NCBI RefSeq assembly: GCF_003576595.1
Contig: NZ_NQOU01000003.1
Coordinates: 1-64,000 of the forward strand
Reading direction: 5' to 3'
Source of the DNA: Neopusillimonas maritima
Lineage (GTDB): Bacteria; Pseudomonadota; Gammaproteobacteria; Burkholderiales; Burkholderiaceae_B
DNA: 64,000 nt
Made by a program: the position numbers and the translations under genes. Under the pieces are notes generated by a model. That model was given only the letters and a program-made list of their open reading frames with translations, made no database searches and was not told where the DNA came from. Below, piece by piece: positions 18,501 to 27,135 of this stretch; positions within the stretch are counted from its first letter, which is position 1; every line of letters begins with the position of its first letter.

Positions 18501-19418
18501 TACATCGAGACGGCCACCATGATGCTTACGCAACGCATCAGCCGATTCACGAATTTCGCGCTCGCCCGGCAAAAAAACCAATACATCGCCGTCACCATAA
18601 CGAGCGCACTCATCTACTGCATCGACAATGGCATCGATCAGATCACGTTCCTCGTCGGAGCCAAGGCGCGAACGCGCATCGTCTCGCGCCGCAGAATCGT
18701 CATCATGATCGCGAACCGGACGATAAAGGATATCAACCGGATACAAGCGGCCGGACACTTCCACCACAGGGGCTGGCTTGCCGTCGGTTGAGAAATGACG
18801 CGAAAACCGCGCTGCATCGATGGTGGCCGACGTGATAATGAGCTTCAGATCAGGTCGCCGCGGCAAGAGTTGCTTTAAAAAACCCAGCAGGAAATCAATA
18901 TTCAAGCTGCGCTCATGTGCCTCATCAATAATAATGGTGTCATAACGACGCAGCATGGGATCACGTTGGGACTCCGCCAGCAAAATGCCGTCGGTCATGA
19001 GTTTGATTGCAGTATTGCGCGAGCTTCGATCATTAAATCGAACCTGATACCCCACCCAATCACCGATTTCAGTATTCAGCTCTTGGGCCACCCGCTTGGC
19101 AACCGACGTCGCCGCCAGACGGCGCGGCTGAGTATGCCCGATGATCTTTTCACCGCCACGACCCAACTCCAAACACAACTTGGGTAACTGCGTGGTTTTC
19201 CCCGAACCCGTCTCACCGCATACAATCACAACCTGATTGCCGTGAATGGCTTCGGCGATTTCCTTGCGGCGAGCACTAACCGGCAGATCTTCAGGATAAT
19301 GAATGGGTGGCAACGGGCGTGGCGAACGCAGCTCCATGCCATTCTGATTAGCGGAGGTGCGAGGGCTTGGGCCCTTGAAAGTGTCTTTGTTTCCCGACAA
19401 ACCGGATAAGTCCTGCAT
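15552..19418 (-). CDS. hrpA: ATP-dependent RNA helicase HrpA
   Basis: DEAH-box helicase that in E. coli rescues collided ribosomes and processes some mRNAs. It is 1288 residues from the start chosen, against 1300 in E. coli. Walker A GETGSGKTT is near residue 68, the DEAH box (IIIDEAHERS) near 165, then SATIDA and the QRAGRCGRIGPG motif VI, followed by the HA2/OB domains and the long HrpA-specific C-terminus. I chose ATG 19418 (MQDLSGL): the frame is open to 19472, but a TATAAT -10 box at 19447-19452 would put that codon upstream of the mRNA start. It heads the hrpA-dnaE-LPS gene run. Confidence 0.95.
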   Translation of the reverse strand: MQDLSGLSGNKDTFKGPSPRTSANQNGMELRSPRPLPPIHYPEDLPVSARRKEIAEAIHGNQVVIVCGETGSGKTTQLPKLCLELGRGGEKIIGHTQPRRLAATSVAKRVAQELNTEIGDWVGYQVRFNDRSSRNTAIKLMTDGILLAESQRDPMLRRYDTIIIDEAHERSLNIDFLLGFLKQLLPRRPDLKLIITSATIDAARFSRHFSTDGKPAPVVEVSGRLYPVDILYRPVRDHDDDSAARDDARSRLGSDEERDLIDAIVDAVDECARYGDGDVLVFLPGEREIRESADALRKHHGGRLDVLPLFARLSQAEQEQIFRPQSNRRRVVLATNVAETSLTVPGIRYVVDSGLARIKRYSWRNKVEQLRIEPISQASANQRAGRCGRIGPGVCLRLYDEESFQRRAAFTDPEILRSSLASVILRMKALKLDDIETFPFVEAPTGRAVADGYHLLQELGALDEANQLTRVGAALARLPVDPRIARMVLAARDEQCLAEMLIIAAALSVQDPRDRPMAERDAAQNAHQKFADSKSEFLSYVKLWSWYEDKVRHKASQKKLVALLRQNYLSPLRLREWHDVHSQLAALVGEQGWRVNQTEATYEQLHKALLAGLLGNIGLKAEEGQRYLGARNIRFLIHPGSTLGRKGGRWIVAAELVETSQLFARCVARIEPGWIERVGAHLVRRTWSDPRWEKKSGQVVANERGTVYGLMVYNGRKMHYGKIEPVHAREIFIREGLVTGELNTTVPFVRQNRQLTERIEKLEHQTRRPDILVDDSLIYAFYDQQIPAEIFQTATLEKWFKGLSDDKRKALLLTRDDLMRHEAAGITTDVFPKKVEWDGVEMSLDYHFEPGSVRDGVTLTVPLFALNKIDAQRCEWLVPGMLKEKVQLLLKSLPQKLRRHCVPLPEYATHFYERWFEKARDPETGLLDAIADDMWQNVKVRPQRTDFKLETLPAHMLMNFKVVDEQGRMLSGGRNLDQLKAEHGRQAQASFQKMAVRDESVAQALAQENITDWSFGELPELMEIRRKGESVIGYPALVDKQTHCDLDVFDDPAKARSHHRLGLRRLFRLALKDQVKFLQKNLTDLTRMSMLYISLGTQDELRDQIIDLAIEQACMVEPWPSSREAFEQRHESARSRLGLLAQEIARLTGLVLIEWSAVQKKLVQAKPHTEAYADLQNQLSVLMSKWFVRDTPYEKLVHFPRYLKAVQMRIDKLKSDPQRDRQLMADMAPLLTQYQRALSALKGAPDAQLADFRWMLEELRVSLFAQTLRTPMPVSVKRLQKAWSAMHR

Positions 19419-19446
19419 GAAATTTCTTATAACAGCGCAACCGGTC

Positions 19447-19474
19447 ATTATAATTTTGACCTGATACAACACAA
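19447..19474 (-). promoter_or_regulatory. Candidate promoter of hrpA
   Basis: On the minus strand a perfect -10 TATAAT (19447-19452) is preceded, 16 bases upstream, by TTGTGT (19469-19474), a weak -35 with three of six matches. Transcription would start near 19440. This region also has to hold the argA promoter on the other strand, which I cannot resolve. Confidence 0.5.
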
Positions 19475-19496
19475 ACTGCTTTCTATATTATTTCTT

Positions 19497-20849
19497 ATGG
19501 CCGAACCCGAAGACACCTTCTCCGCCCAAGATGCCGCCCAATTCGCCCCCGCACAATTTGTGCGCTGGTTCCGCGAAGTGGCGCCCTATGTACATAATTT
19601 CCGGGGTAAAACCTTTGTCGTGGCTTTTGGCGGTGAACTGGTCAACGACGGCGCACTGAATAATCTGATTCAAGACTTATCCCTGCTCTCCGCGCTAGGG
19701 GTGCGGCTGGTGCTGGTGCATGGATCCCGGCCGCAAGTGAATGAACAATTAAAACTCAAGGGCCTTGATGTCCGGTTTGGACGCAATAACCAGCCAACCA
19801 ATGCCGCTGCGCTGGAATGCGCAAAAGAGGCTGCAGGCGAAATCCGGCTTGATATTGAAGCGGCATTCAGCCAGGGGCTTCCAAACACCCCGATGTCGAA
19901 TGCACAGATTCGCGTTATTTCAGGTAATTTTGTCACCGCCCGCCCCATTGGGGTCATCGAGGGTGTCGATTATTTACACACTGGTGCAGTACGAAAACTG
20001 GATTCCGACGCGTTACGTTCCGTTCTCAACCAGGGGGCCATAGTTTTGTTGTCGCCGTTAGGCTTTTCGCCTACGGGGGAAGCCTTCAATCTGGCCATGG
20101 AGGATCTGGCAACCAGCGTCGCCATTTCCCTGCGCGCGGAAAAACTCATTTTCCTGACTCAGAATCGCACTATCCGACACGAAGACGGCAGTGTCGATAC
20201 CGAACTGGCGCGCGAAGATGCAGACGCCCTGCTGGCCGGCGGCGCACTCGACGAAGACACCGCCACCTTCCTCAGCCACGCCTCCCGTGCCGTTAAAAGG
20301 GGCGTCGCCCGTGCACATCTGCTGCCCTACACACTTGATGGCAGCGTGCTGTTGGAAATCTTTACGCACGATGGCGTGGGCACCATGGTTGTGGAGGACA
20401 CGCTGGACGACTTACGTGCCGCCACCATGGATGACGTAGGGGCGATTGTGCGTTTAATCGATCCGCTGGAGGCCGACGGCACGTTGGTTCCACGCGGCCG
20501 CGCCGTTATCGAGCGCGACGTTGAACAGTTCACCGTATTGGAGCACGACGGTGTCATCTACGGTTGCGTTGCCATGATTCCCTACCCCGACGACCGCATG
20601 GCCGAAATGGCTTGTTTAATCGTGCACCCTGAATGGCAGGGCGAAGGTGAGGGCGAGATGCTGTTGCGACACGCTGAATCCAAGGCCCGGGCTGCAGGAG
20701 CACGCAGGTTGTTCGTACTTACCACGCGCACGTCTCATTGGTTTATCAAACGCGGCTTTGTGCAAGGCGGCGTTGCCGACCTGCCAAGAGAGCGTCAGGC
20801 ACATTACAACCGCTCGCGAAACAGCCTGGTATTCATCAAAAAACTCTAG
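19497..20849 (+). CDS. argA: N-acetylglutamate synthase
   Basis: First step of arginine synthesis: acetyl-CoA plus glutamate gives N-acetylglutamate. The 450 residues show the classical ArgA fusion. An amino-acid-kinase-like domain comes first (about 25-290, with FVVAFGGELV and LVLVHGSRPQV), then a GNAT acetyltransferase domain (about 305-450, with HPEWQGEGEGEMLLRHAESKARAAGARRLFVLTT, split here only by eye). The kinase-like domain normally binds arginine for feedback inhibition. The start at 19497 is just 78 bases from the hrpA start, so the two genes share a short divergent control region. Confidence 0.95.
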   Translation: MAEPEDTFSAQDAAQFAPAQFVRWFREVAPYVHNFRGKTFVVAFGGELVNDGALNNLIQDLSLLSALGVRLVLVHGSRPQVNEQLKLKGLDVRFGRNNQPTNAAALECAKEAAGEIRLDIEAAFSQGLPNTPMSNAQIRVISGNFVTARPIGVIEGVDYLHTGAVRKLDSDALRSVLNQGAIVLLSPLGFSPTGEAFNLAMEDLATSVAISLRAEKLIFLTQNRTIRHEDGSVDTELAREDADALLAGGALDEDTATFLSHASRAVKRGVARAHLLPYTLDGSVLLEIFTHDGVGTMVVEDTLDDLRAATMDDVGAIVRLIDPLEADGTLVPRGRAVIERDVEQFTVLEHDGVIYGCVAMIPYPDDRMAEMACLIVHPEWQGEGEGEMLLRHAESKARAAGARRLFVLTTRTSHWFIKRGFVQGGVADLPRERQAHYNRSRNSLVFIKKL

Positions 20850-20917
20850 AATGCGTACCACATCACGACTGGGTACAATGTTGGATGTTGCTAAATTAAT
20901 CAGTAAGAGGCGCACCT

Positions 20918-21190
20918 ATGACACGTATGGTTCAATGTGTAAAACTAAAGCGCGAAGCCGAAGGGCTGCCCGCACCCCCTTATCCCGGGGAACTGGGTGT
21001 ACGTATCTGGCAAAACGTTTCCAAAGAGGCTTGGGAGCAATGGGTGCAAACCCAAACCCGCCTGGTAAATGAAAACCGGCTCAATCTCGCGGATATCCGG
21101 GCACGCAAATATTTGGCGCAGCAAATGGAAAGGTTTCTTTTCGAAGATGTCGATGTTGAAGCACAAGGCTTTGTGCCGCCTTCGCAGTAA
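20918..21190 (+). CDS. yggX: Fe(2+)-trafficking / oxidative damage protection protein YggX
   Basis: A 90-residue cytoplasmic protein that protects iron-sulfur enzymes from oxidation. The family hallmarks are all present: [17 protein letters not shown] with the single conserved cysteine at 7, then [12 protein letters not shown], and [21 protein letters not shown]. Length matches the family (about 90). AAGAGG lies about eight bases before the ATG. A strong bidirectional terminator follows 18 bases after the stop. Confidence 0.95.
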   Translation: MTRMVQCVKLKREAEGLPAPPYPGELGVRIWQNVSKEAWEQWVQTQTRLVNENRLNLADIRARKYLAQQMERFLFEDVDVEAQGFVPPSQ

Positions 21191-21207
21191 TTGAAACGCT
21201 CCAAAGT

Positions 21208-21242
21208 AAAAAGGTCACGTTCATCACGTGACCTTTTTTTTT
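21208..21242. terminator. Bidirectional rho-independent terminator between yggX and phoU
   Basis: A 13-base-pair stem (AAAAAGGTCACGT pairing with ACGTGACCTTTTT, loop TCATC) is followed by a nine-T run on the plus strand and by T5 on the minus strand. It can therefore end both yggX and the convergent phoU. Confidence 0.92.
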
Positions 21243-21279
21243 ACTAAACGGAATGTATCTAAATTAGCGCCGACCGGGG

Positions 21280-22002
21280 CTAGTCGCCTTGTTTTACCAA
21301 GGGCTCGCCGCGGGCCACTCGCTCTGTTGCTTTTACGCCAATGTGTCGTACATCGTCTCCGTGCACCATGTAAATAACACGTTCAGCCATATTTTTAGCG
21401 TGATCACCGATTCGCTCAAGAGAGCGGGCGATGAAAATAAGGTCGATAGAGCGGGAAATCGTGCGCGGGTCTTCCATCATGTAAGTAATTAGATGACGTA
21501 AAGAGGCTTTCCATTCCTTATCGACCTCTTTATCGTTGCGTACCACCGTCGCCGCATGAATAGGGTCTTCACGGGCAAATGCATCAAGTACATTACGAAT
21601 CATGTTGGTAACCTGAGTGGAAATGTGCCGTAACTCGACCGCTGGAATGTACTGACCACCCGCCTCATGCATTCGGCGCGCCATTTTCGCGATTTTGTCG
21701 GCCTCGTCGCCGCACCGCTCCATATCGGTAAGCATTTTTGAAACCGACAGCAACAGGCGCAAATCGACGGCTGTGGGTTGATTGCGCGCAATAAGCAACC
21801 CAATTCGCTCGTCAATTTCGACTTCCAACCGGTTTACTTCTTTCTCGCGATCATGAACCGTATCGGCGAGCGTTACTTCTTTATTTACCAGTACGTTCAT
21901 CGCCTCGCCAATCATGGCCTCAACCAGGCCCCCCATTTGCAAGAACGAAGAGCGAACGTTCTCGAGCTCGGCGGAAAACTGTTTGTTGGTGTGTTCGGTC
22001 AT
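21280..22002 (-). CDS. phoU: Phosphate transport regulator PhoU
   Basis: A 240-residue all-helical protein that links the Pst phosphate transporter to the PhoR sensor kinase and represses the Pho regulon when phosphate is plentiful. The two PhoU repeats are visible, with the metal-binding acidic motifs DMERCGDEADKIAKMA (about 100-115) and ERIGDHAKNMAE (about 195-206). The ATG has AGAGG upstream. It stands alone, without pst genes or phoB/phoR in the window, and has a Pho-box-like repeat in its upstream region. Confidence 0.95.
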   Translation of the reverse strand: MTEHTNKQFSAELENVRSSFLQMGGLVEAMIGEAMNVLVNKEVTLADTVHDREKEVNRLEVEIDERIGLLIARNQPTAVDLRLLLSVSKMLTDMERCGDEADKIAKMARRMHEAGGQYIPAVELRHISTQVTNMIRNVLDAFAREDPIHAATVVRNDKEVDKEWKASLRHLITYMMEDPRTISRSIDLIFIARSLERIGDHAKNMAERVIYMVHGDDVRHIGVKATERVARGEPLVKQGD

Positions 22003-22059
22003 GATTGAACCTCTGGTTTCAATAACGCGGATAAAAATTGTACTGCTACCTTACCCGAT

Positions 22060-22081
22060 AATTATGACGTGATTATGACTA
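22060..22081 (-). promoter_or_regulatory. Pho-box-like direct repeat upstream of phoU
   Basis: Reading the minus strand, GTCATAATCAC is followed directly by GTCATAATTA, two copies of GTCATAAT with an 11-base period. The PhoB box is two 7-base CTGTCAT-like repeats with the same 11-base period and A/T-rich linkers. Each half matches five of seven consensus bases. It overlaps the rpiA stop codon. A possible -10, TACAAT, lies about 21 bases further downstream, somewhat farther than usual. Confidence 0.55.
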
Positions 22082-22756
22082 AGCGGGTTTACGCTGCTCT
22101 ACACCCGTTTGAGTTGAAATTAATGCAACGCCGGCGCCTGCTATGGCGAACAAACCACACGTGACCACCCCTGGAATATTATTTACCCGCGCCTCCAAGG
22201 CCTTCGGGTCGGTAATACGCAAACCCGCTACGTCGAGGATCTGGCAACCGTTGTCGGTGGTAAAGCCTTCCCGCAACTTTGGCCGGCCGCCAAGTGCCGC
22301 CATTTGTCGGGCCACTGCTTCGCGGGCCATGGGAATGATTTCGACGGGCAAGGGGAAAGCACCCAGGTAATCGACACATTTCGACTCATCGGCAATACAT
22401 ACGAACTGATCGGCAACCGAGGCCACGATTTTTTCTCGGGTTAATGCTCCGCCGCCCCCTTTTATCATGTGCAAGCCGGCGTCAATTTCATCGGCACCAT
22501 CGATATAAACCGGCACATGGCTGATGTCATTCAGATCGAACACTTCAATACCGTGGCTTTGCAGGCGTGTGGTGCTGCGTTCGGAGCTTGAAACCGTACC
22601 TTTGAAACGGCTTTTAAACTGGGCAAGTTGATCGATAAACAAATCGGCGGTTGACCCCGAACCAATACCAATAATGGTGTCGGGCTTTAAATACGGCAGC
22701 ACATAATCGATTGCTGCCACTGCGACATTTTCTTTTAACTGTTGTTGTGTTAGCAA
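22079..22756 (-). CDS. rpiA: Ribose-5-phosphate isomerase A
   Basis: Interconverts ribose 5-phosphate and ribulose 5-phosphate in the pentose phosphate pathway. It is 225 residues, near the E. coli 219. Family motifs are [13 protein letters not shown], then YIDGADEID (catalytic acid) and [16 protein letters not shown]. The start codon is TTG at 22756, preceded by AAGGGG at good spacing, and no ATG fits. It lies three bases downstream of the Spx/ArsC-like gene and probably belongs to the pot transcription unit. Confidence 0.95.
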   Translation of the reverse strand: MLTQQQLKENVAVAAIDYVLPYLKPDTIIGIGSGSTADLFIDQLAQFKSRFKGTVSSSERSTTRLQSHGIEVFDLNDISHVPVYIDGADEIDAGLHMIKGGGGALTREKIVASVADQFVCIADESKCVDYLGAFPLPVEIIPMAREAVARQMAALGGRPKLREGFTTDNGCQILDVAGLRITDPKALEARVNNIPGVVTCGLFAIAGAGVALISTQTGVEQRKPA

Positions 22757-22759
22757 ACT

Positions 22760-23116
22760 TTACCCCTTTAGCTCAGCGTACTTTTTCTCGGAAAACCCCA
22801 GCACAATATTCGGCGCCAGGCCAACAGCAACGGGTCGTTTCACTAATGTTGGATGATCGGCGACAAGAGCCAGGTAGTCTTCTTGAGAGGCCGGACTTTT
22901 CTGGCTTTCCGGTAAATTTCGCCATGTCATTGAGGCCCGGTTAATGAGTTTGTCCCAACTAGCCTGACCAGCCCAGTCTTTTAAAGTCGCGGCGTCAACG
23001 GGTTGTTCACGATAATCAATAAAAGTGTACGGCACGTCATTGGCATCCAGCCATTTCATGGCTTTCACACAAGTGCTGCATTTTTTCAGCCCGTATAAAA
23101 CAACGGATTCACTCAT
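22760..23116 (-). CDS. ArsC/Spx-family protein (YffB type)
   Basis: A 118-residue thioredoxin-fold protein with the redox motif CSTC at residues 13-16 and the C-terminal VKRPVAVG that marks the ArsC/Spx/YffB family. Substrate is unknown. Members related to YffB are not proven arsenate reductases. The ATG overlaps the potI stop by four bases, so it is translated with the polyamine transporter, although no functional link is known. Confidence 0.88.
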   Translation of the reverse strand: MSESVVLYGLKKCSTCVKAMKWLDANDVPYTFIDYREQPVDAATLKDWAGQASWDKLINRASMTWRNLPESQKSPASQEDYLALVADHPTLVKRPVAVGLAPNIVLGFSEKKYAELKG

Positions 23117-23916
23117 TTAGACTCCCCTCGCCATTGCAGGCGATTCGCCACAATAACGAATAGACCAACAATCAGAATAAACAACGTCGCCAACGCATTG
23201 ATTTCAGGCTTCAAGCCCAGGCGAACGCGCGAAAACACCTCCAGCGGCAGCGTGGTGTAACCCGGCCCAGAAAGGAATGAAGCGATGACCACATCATCGA
23301 GCGATAAGGTGAAGGCTAACAGCCAGGCCGCCAACAACGCCGGGGCAATCAACGGCACAGTAATCAGGAAAAACACTTTCAACGGCGTGGCGCCCAGATC
23401 AAGTGCCGCTTCTTCCAGTGAACGATCAAGATCTCGAATGCGCGACTGCACGACCACGGCCACGTAAGCCACACACAAAGTGACATGCCCCACCCAAATA
23501 GTGAACATGCCGTTACCTTGCGGCCAGCCAATAAGCTGACTCATTTCCACAAACAGCAACAGCAATGAAATACCCAGCACAACCTCAGGTATCACCAAAG
23601 GAGCACTCAGCATGCCTATATACAGCGTGAAGCCCCGAAAGCGCCCCATGCGAGCCAAAACATAGCCCGCCCAGGTGCCAATAATGACTGCGGCAGTGGC
23701 AGTTAACGCCGCAATTTGCAACGACAACAACGCAGCGCTAAGTAAGGCGCGGTCATTAAATAACTCAACATACCAACGCAACGAAAAACCTGACCAGGTT
23801 GTCATTAATGAAGAATCGTTAAAAGAGAAAACCATCAGGCAGGCGATGGGCACATACAAGAAACCGTATCCCACAAACAACGCCAATGCCCTGAACCAAC
23901 GATTGGGTTGAATCAT
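23113..23916 (-). CDS. potI: Putrescine/polyamine ABC transporter permease PotI
   Basis: Inner-membrane permease, 267 residues, with about six hydrophobic segments. The cytoplasmic coupling motif EEAALDLGATPLKVFFLITVPL (the EAA loop that contacts the ATPase) lies at about 175-196. It forms the channel together with PotH. Four-base overlaps link it to the genes on both sides. Confidence 0.92.
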   Translation of the reverse strand: MIQPNRWFRALALFVGYGFLYVPIACLMVFSFNDSSLMTTWSGFSLRWYVELFNDRALLSAALLSLQIAALTATAAVIIGTWAGYVLARMGRFRGFTLYIGMLSAPLVIPEVVLGISLLLLFVEMSQLIGWPQGNGMFTIWVGHVTLCVAYVAVVVQSRIRDLDRSLEEAALDLGATPLKVFFLITVPLIAPALLAAWLLAFTLSLDDVVIASFLSGPGYTTLPLEVFSRVRLGLKPEINALATLFILIVGLFVIVANRLQWRGESK

Positions 23917-24827
23917 TTGCGCTCACCCCCATTCATCTGGCTCATTTGATTCTTCTGGAAAATAACCAGCGGAATTAACAGAATGGCGACCATCACCACC
24001 GTAACGGCCGCTGCCATAGGCCAATCGGTATTATTGAAGAACTCCGTCCACATCACGCGCCCCATCATGAGCGTATCGGCGCCACCCAGTAGCTCTGGAA
24101 TAACGTACTCCCCCACAGTGGGAATAAACACCAGCATGCCACCGGCAATCACGCCCGGTAACGACAGCGGCAGCGTGACGCTTAAAAAGGCTTTCCAGGG
24201 TTTCGCCCCCAGGTCGTAAGCGGCTTCCAACAACCGTACATCCAGCTTTACCAGGTTGGCATAGAGCGGCAAAATAAAGAACGGTAAATAGGCATAAACG
24301 AGGCCGATATAAACCGCCAGGTCGGTTCGATAAATTTCCAGCGGTTCACTAATAACGCCCAACCAGATCAAAAAGTTGTTCAGCAGGCCATCGTTGCGCA
24401 GAATCCCGACCCAGGCATAAACACGCAACAGCAATGATGTCCAGAACGGCAAAATGACCAGCACCAACAGCAGACTGCGCAAAGCGGGTTGTGAGCGGGC
24501 AATGTAATACGCCATGGGGTACCCAATAATGGCACACCATAAGGTCGTAATGGCCGCCACCTTGATTGAGTTCAGATAGGTAGCGATATAAAGGTTATCG
24601 GTAAACAACAGCGCATAGGTGTTCAGGTGCAAGCTTAAGGTAATGGCTTGATCCTGGATTTGCGCAAACGAGGTATAGGGCGGAATACCAAATCGCAAAT
24701 CAGCAAAGCTGATTTTCAATACCAATAAAAACGGTACCAGCAAAAACAGACCCATCCAGATGAATGGCGGCAATATCGCCATTCGCCTGGATAAAAGCCG
24801 ACGGGACCAGTCAGTAAACTTGCTCAT
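23913..24827 (-). CDS. potH: Putrescine/polyamine ABC transporter permease PotH
   Basis: Inner-membrane permease of 304 residues with six predicted helices and the EAA-type loop LLEAAYDLGAKPWKAFLSVTLPL in the second half. The N-terminal part (MAILPPFIWMGLFLLVPFLLVLKISF) is characteristic of PotH/PotB-type subunits. It pairs with PotI. Both neighbouring junctions overlap by four bases. Confidence 0.92.
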   Translation of the reverse strand: MSKFTDWSRRLLSRRMAILPPFIWMGLFLLVPFLLVLKISFADLRFGIPPYTSFAQIQDQAITLSLHLNTYALLFTDNLYIATYLNSIKVAAITTLWCAIIGYPMAYYIARSQPALRSLLLVLVILPFWTSLLLRVYAWVGILRNDGLLNNFLIWLGVISEPLEIYRTDLAVYIGLVYAYLPFFILPLYANLVKLDVRLLEAAYDLGAKPWKAFLSVTLPLSLPGVIAGGMLVFIPTVGEYVIPELLGGADTLMMGRVMWTEFFNNTDWPMAAAVTVVMVAILLIPLVIFQKNQMSQMNGGERK

Positions 24828-25954
24828 GAGGGCAACACCGTCGCACTGTCATCGGACCAACTGACATACACTTCGTCATCAATAGCCGGCGCTTCAGTCT
24901 GAACCATCATGACGCCCGGCACGTTCGCTTCCACCATAAAACCGGAGTCCAGGCGAATTTGATAGCGCGCGTAACTGCCCATCCAGGCCACATGATTCAC
25001 ATGGCCATGCGCCCAGTTTCCTTCCGTTTCCGGTTGCACAACATTCACCCGAATATTCTCAGGTCGAATAGAAATATGCACATCCATACCCAAGGGCTCG
25101 CTAACCCCGTGTGCGACAACCAGCGGGCGGCTCAACTGTTCGCTTTCAATGACCACATGATCGGGCTCATCTACCACTATGGTGCCATTGAACATATTGG
25201 TTGAGCCGATGAAACCGGCGACAAAACGCGAATTGGGAAACTCATATACCTCTTGCGGCGTACCGCATTGAACAATTTGGCCCTCGGTCATGACCGCCAA
25301 ACGGGATGCCATGGTCATCGCCTCTTCCTGGTCGTGCGTCACCATAATGCAAGTCACCCCCACTTGCTCCAGAATCTTCACCAGCTCAACCTGGGTTTTC
25401 TGGCGGATTTGCTTATCAAGCGCCGACATGGGCTCGTCGAGCAACAAAAGCTTTGGGCGCTTGACCAGGCTGCGTGCAAGTGCAACTCGCTGCTGCTGGC
25501 CACCCGATAATTGATTGGGTTTGCGGCGCGAATATCCCGCCATTTGCACCAGATCGAGCGCGTCAAACACGCGCTCGTGAATCTCGTGGCGTGGCACCCC
25601 CTCTTGCTTCAAACCGAACGCCACATTAGCCTCGATTGTCATGTGAGGAAACAACGCATAAGACTGAAACATCATATTCACCGGGCGTCGGTAAGGCGGT
25701 AACAATGTGATGTCTTCGTTATCCAGGAAAATACGGCCCGAAGACGGCTCCTCGAAGCCCGCCAGCATGCGCAGCAGCGTCGACTTTCCACACCCGGAAC
25801 TACCCAGTAATGCAAATATTTCGTGGCGCCGTACCGACAAATTCACCGATTGAACGGCCACGGTATCGCCGAATATCTTGACGATATCTTCTACACGAAC
25901 GAATTCTTCGGCATCGCCGGCCCACACTGCATTGGTATTTCGATTATCTGTCAT
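24824..25954 (-). CDS. potG: Polyamine ABC transporter ATP-binding protein PotG
   Basis: Energy-coupling subunit, 376 residues. Walker A LGSSGCGKST is near residue 51, the signature LSGGQQQRVALARSL near 147, Walker B LLLLDEPMSALD near 170 and the switch H in MVTHDQEEA. The C-terminal third is the TOBE regulatory domain of this subfamily. The gene starts two bases after the potF stop. Confidence 0.94.
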   Translation of the reverse strand: MTDNRNTNAVWAGDAEEFVRVEDIVKIFGDTVAVQSVNLSVRRHEIFALLGSSGCGKSTLLRMLAGFEEPSSGRIFLDNEDITLLPPYRRPVNMMFQSYALFPHMTIEANVAFGLKQEGVPRHEIHERVFDALDLVQMAGYSRRKPNQLSGGQQQRVALARSLVKRPKLLLLDEPMSALDKQIRQKTQVELVKILEQVGVTCIMVTHDQEEAMTMASRLAVMTEGQIVQCGTPQEVYEFPNSRFVAGFIGSTNMFNGTIVVDEPDHVVIESEQLSRPLVVAHGVSEPLGMDVHISIRPENIRVNVVQPETEGNWAHGHVNHVAWMGSYARYQIRLDSGFMVEANVPGVMMVQTEAPAIDDEVYVSWSDDSATVLPS

Positions 25955-25956
25955 GA

Positions 25957-27057
25957 TCAGCGACCGGACTTAAGCTCGGCCCACATACGGGTTTGAATAC
26001 GTTTGGATTTTAATGGCAAGGGCTCAATAACATACAAGGTACGCGAGACCTCGGGCGGCGGATAGATCATGGGATTGTTGGCCACCTCGGGCACAACGAA
26101 TTCGCGTGCGGTTTTATTTGCATTGGGATAAAACAGTTCGTTAGTGATCGCCGCATGTACCTCCGGTGTTTCAATGTAGTTAATGAACGCCATCGCTTCG
26201 TCGAAATGCGGTGCGTCTTTAGGCACTGCCATTGTGTCGAACCAGGCCGGCGCCCCTCCTTGCGGAATGAAATACGCAATTTCGTATGGACGGTTGGCTT
26301 CTTTAGCGCGTTGGCTGGCGATCATAATGTCGCCCGAATAGCCAAAAACCAGACAAAGATCGCCGGTTGCCAACTCATCGATGTAACCCGATGAGCTGAA
26401 TTGGCGAATAAAAGGGCGAATTCCCTTAAGCAGATCAAGCGCAGCGCGAAAATCTTCAGTACTGCCACTGTTCGGATCCAGCCCCAGGTAATGTAACGCC
26501 GCCGGGAACACCTGAGCCGATTCATCCAGAATGGAAATACCACACGATTGCAGCTTGCGCGCGTTCTCGGGGTCGAACAACAAATCCCAACTGTCAAGCT
26601 GCACGTCGGGCCCAAGCACTTCTTGCACACGGGTCACATTCACGCCTAAACCGTTGGTGCCATACCCCCATGGAACCAGATACTGGTTGCCCGGATCAAT
26701 TTCCGACAGCAATGCCATGATGTCTGGATCGAGATGCTTCCAGTTGGGAATTTGCGATTTGTCGAGTTTGCGAAACAAGCCCGCCTGCAATTGGCGGGCC
26801 GCATAGTGCGTAGACGGCACGACAATGTCGTAACCTGATTTACCTGTTAACAATTTGGCTTGCAACGCGTCATTGCTATCGTAAACATCGTATCGCACGC
26901 GAATACCGGTTTCCCGTTCAAAACCCGGCAAGGTATCGGGTGCAGTATATTCAGCCCAGTTATAAACGTTTACAACGCGCTGCTGGGCTTGCGCGGGTAA
27001 CAAGCCACACAAGCCCATGCACAACATGGCAAACGACAACAGCCCTTTCAATCGCAT
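25957..27057 (-). CDS. potF: Polyamine-binding periplasmic protein PotF
   Basis: Substrate-binding component, 366 residues. A Sec signal peptide (MRLKGLLSFAMLCMGLCGL, cleavage probably after AQA near 25) is followed by RVVNVYNWAEY, the standard start of PotD/PotF proteins, whose Trp and Asp residues bind polyamines. It heads potFGHI, as in E. coli. A TATGAT about 30 bases upstream of the gene may be the -10, without a good -35. Putrescine is the likeliest ligand, but related amines are possible. Confidence 0.93.
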   Translation of the reverse strand: MRLKGLLSFAMLCMGLCGLLPAQAQQRVVNVYNWAEYTAPDTLPGFERETGIRVRYDVYDSNDALQAKLLTGKSGYDIVVPSTHYAARQLQAGLFRKLDKSQIPNWKHLDPDIMALLSEIDPGNQYLVPWGYGTNGLGVNVTRVQEVLGPDVQLDSWDLLFDPENARKLQSCGISILDESAQVFPAALHYLGLDPNSGSTEDFRAALDLLKGIRPFIRQFSSSGYIDELATGDLCLVFGYSGDIMIASQRAKEANRPYEIAYFIPQGGAPAWFDTMAVPKDAPHFDEAMAFINYIETPEVHAAITNELFYPNANKTAREFVVPEVANNPMIYPPPEVSRTLYVIEPLPLKSKRIQTRMWAELKSGR

Positions 27058-27135
27058 TGGTATTCACCCCGGCGAAATTTGAAATTGAAACGCGTGATCA
27101 TAGCTTTTTTTTGGCGGCCATTCAGGACGCCGGTG

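Noticed and set aside
19419-19472. hrpA start at 19472
   Set aside because: A TATAAT -10 at 19447-19452 would place this codon outside the mRNA. ATG 19418 is more plausible.
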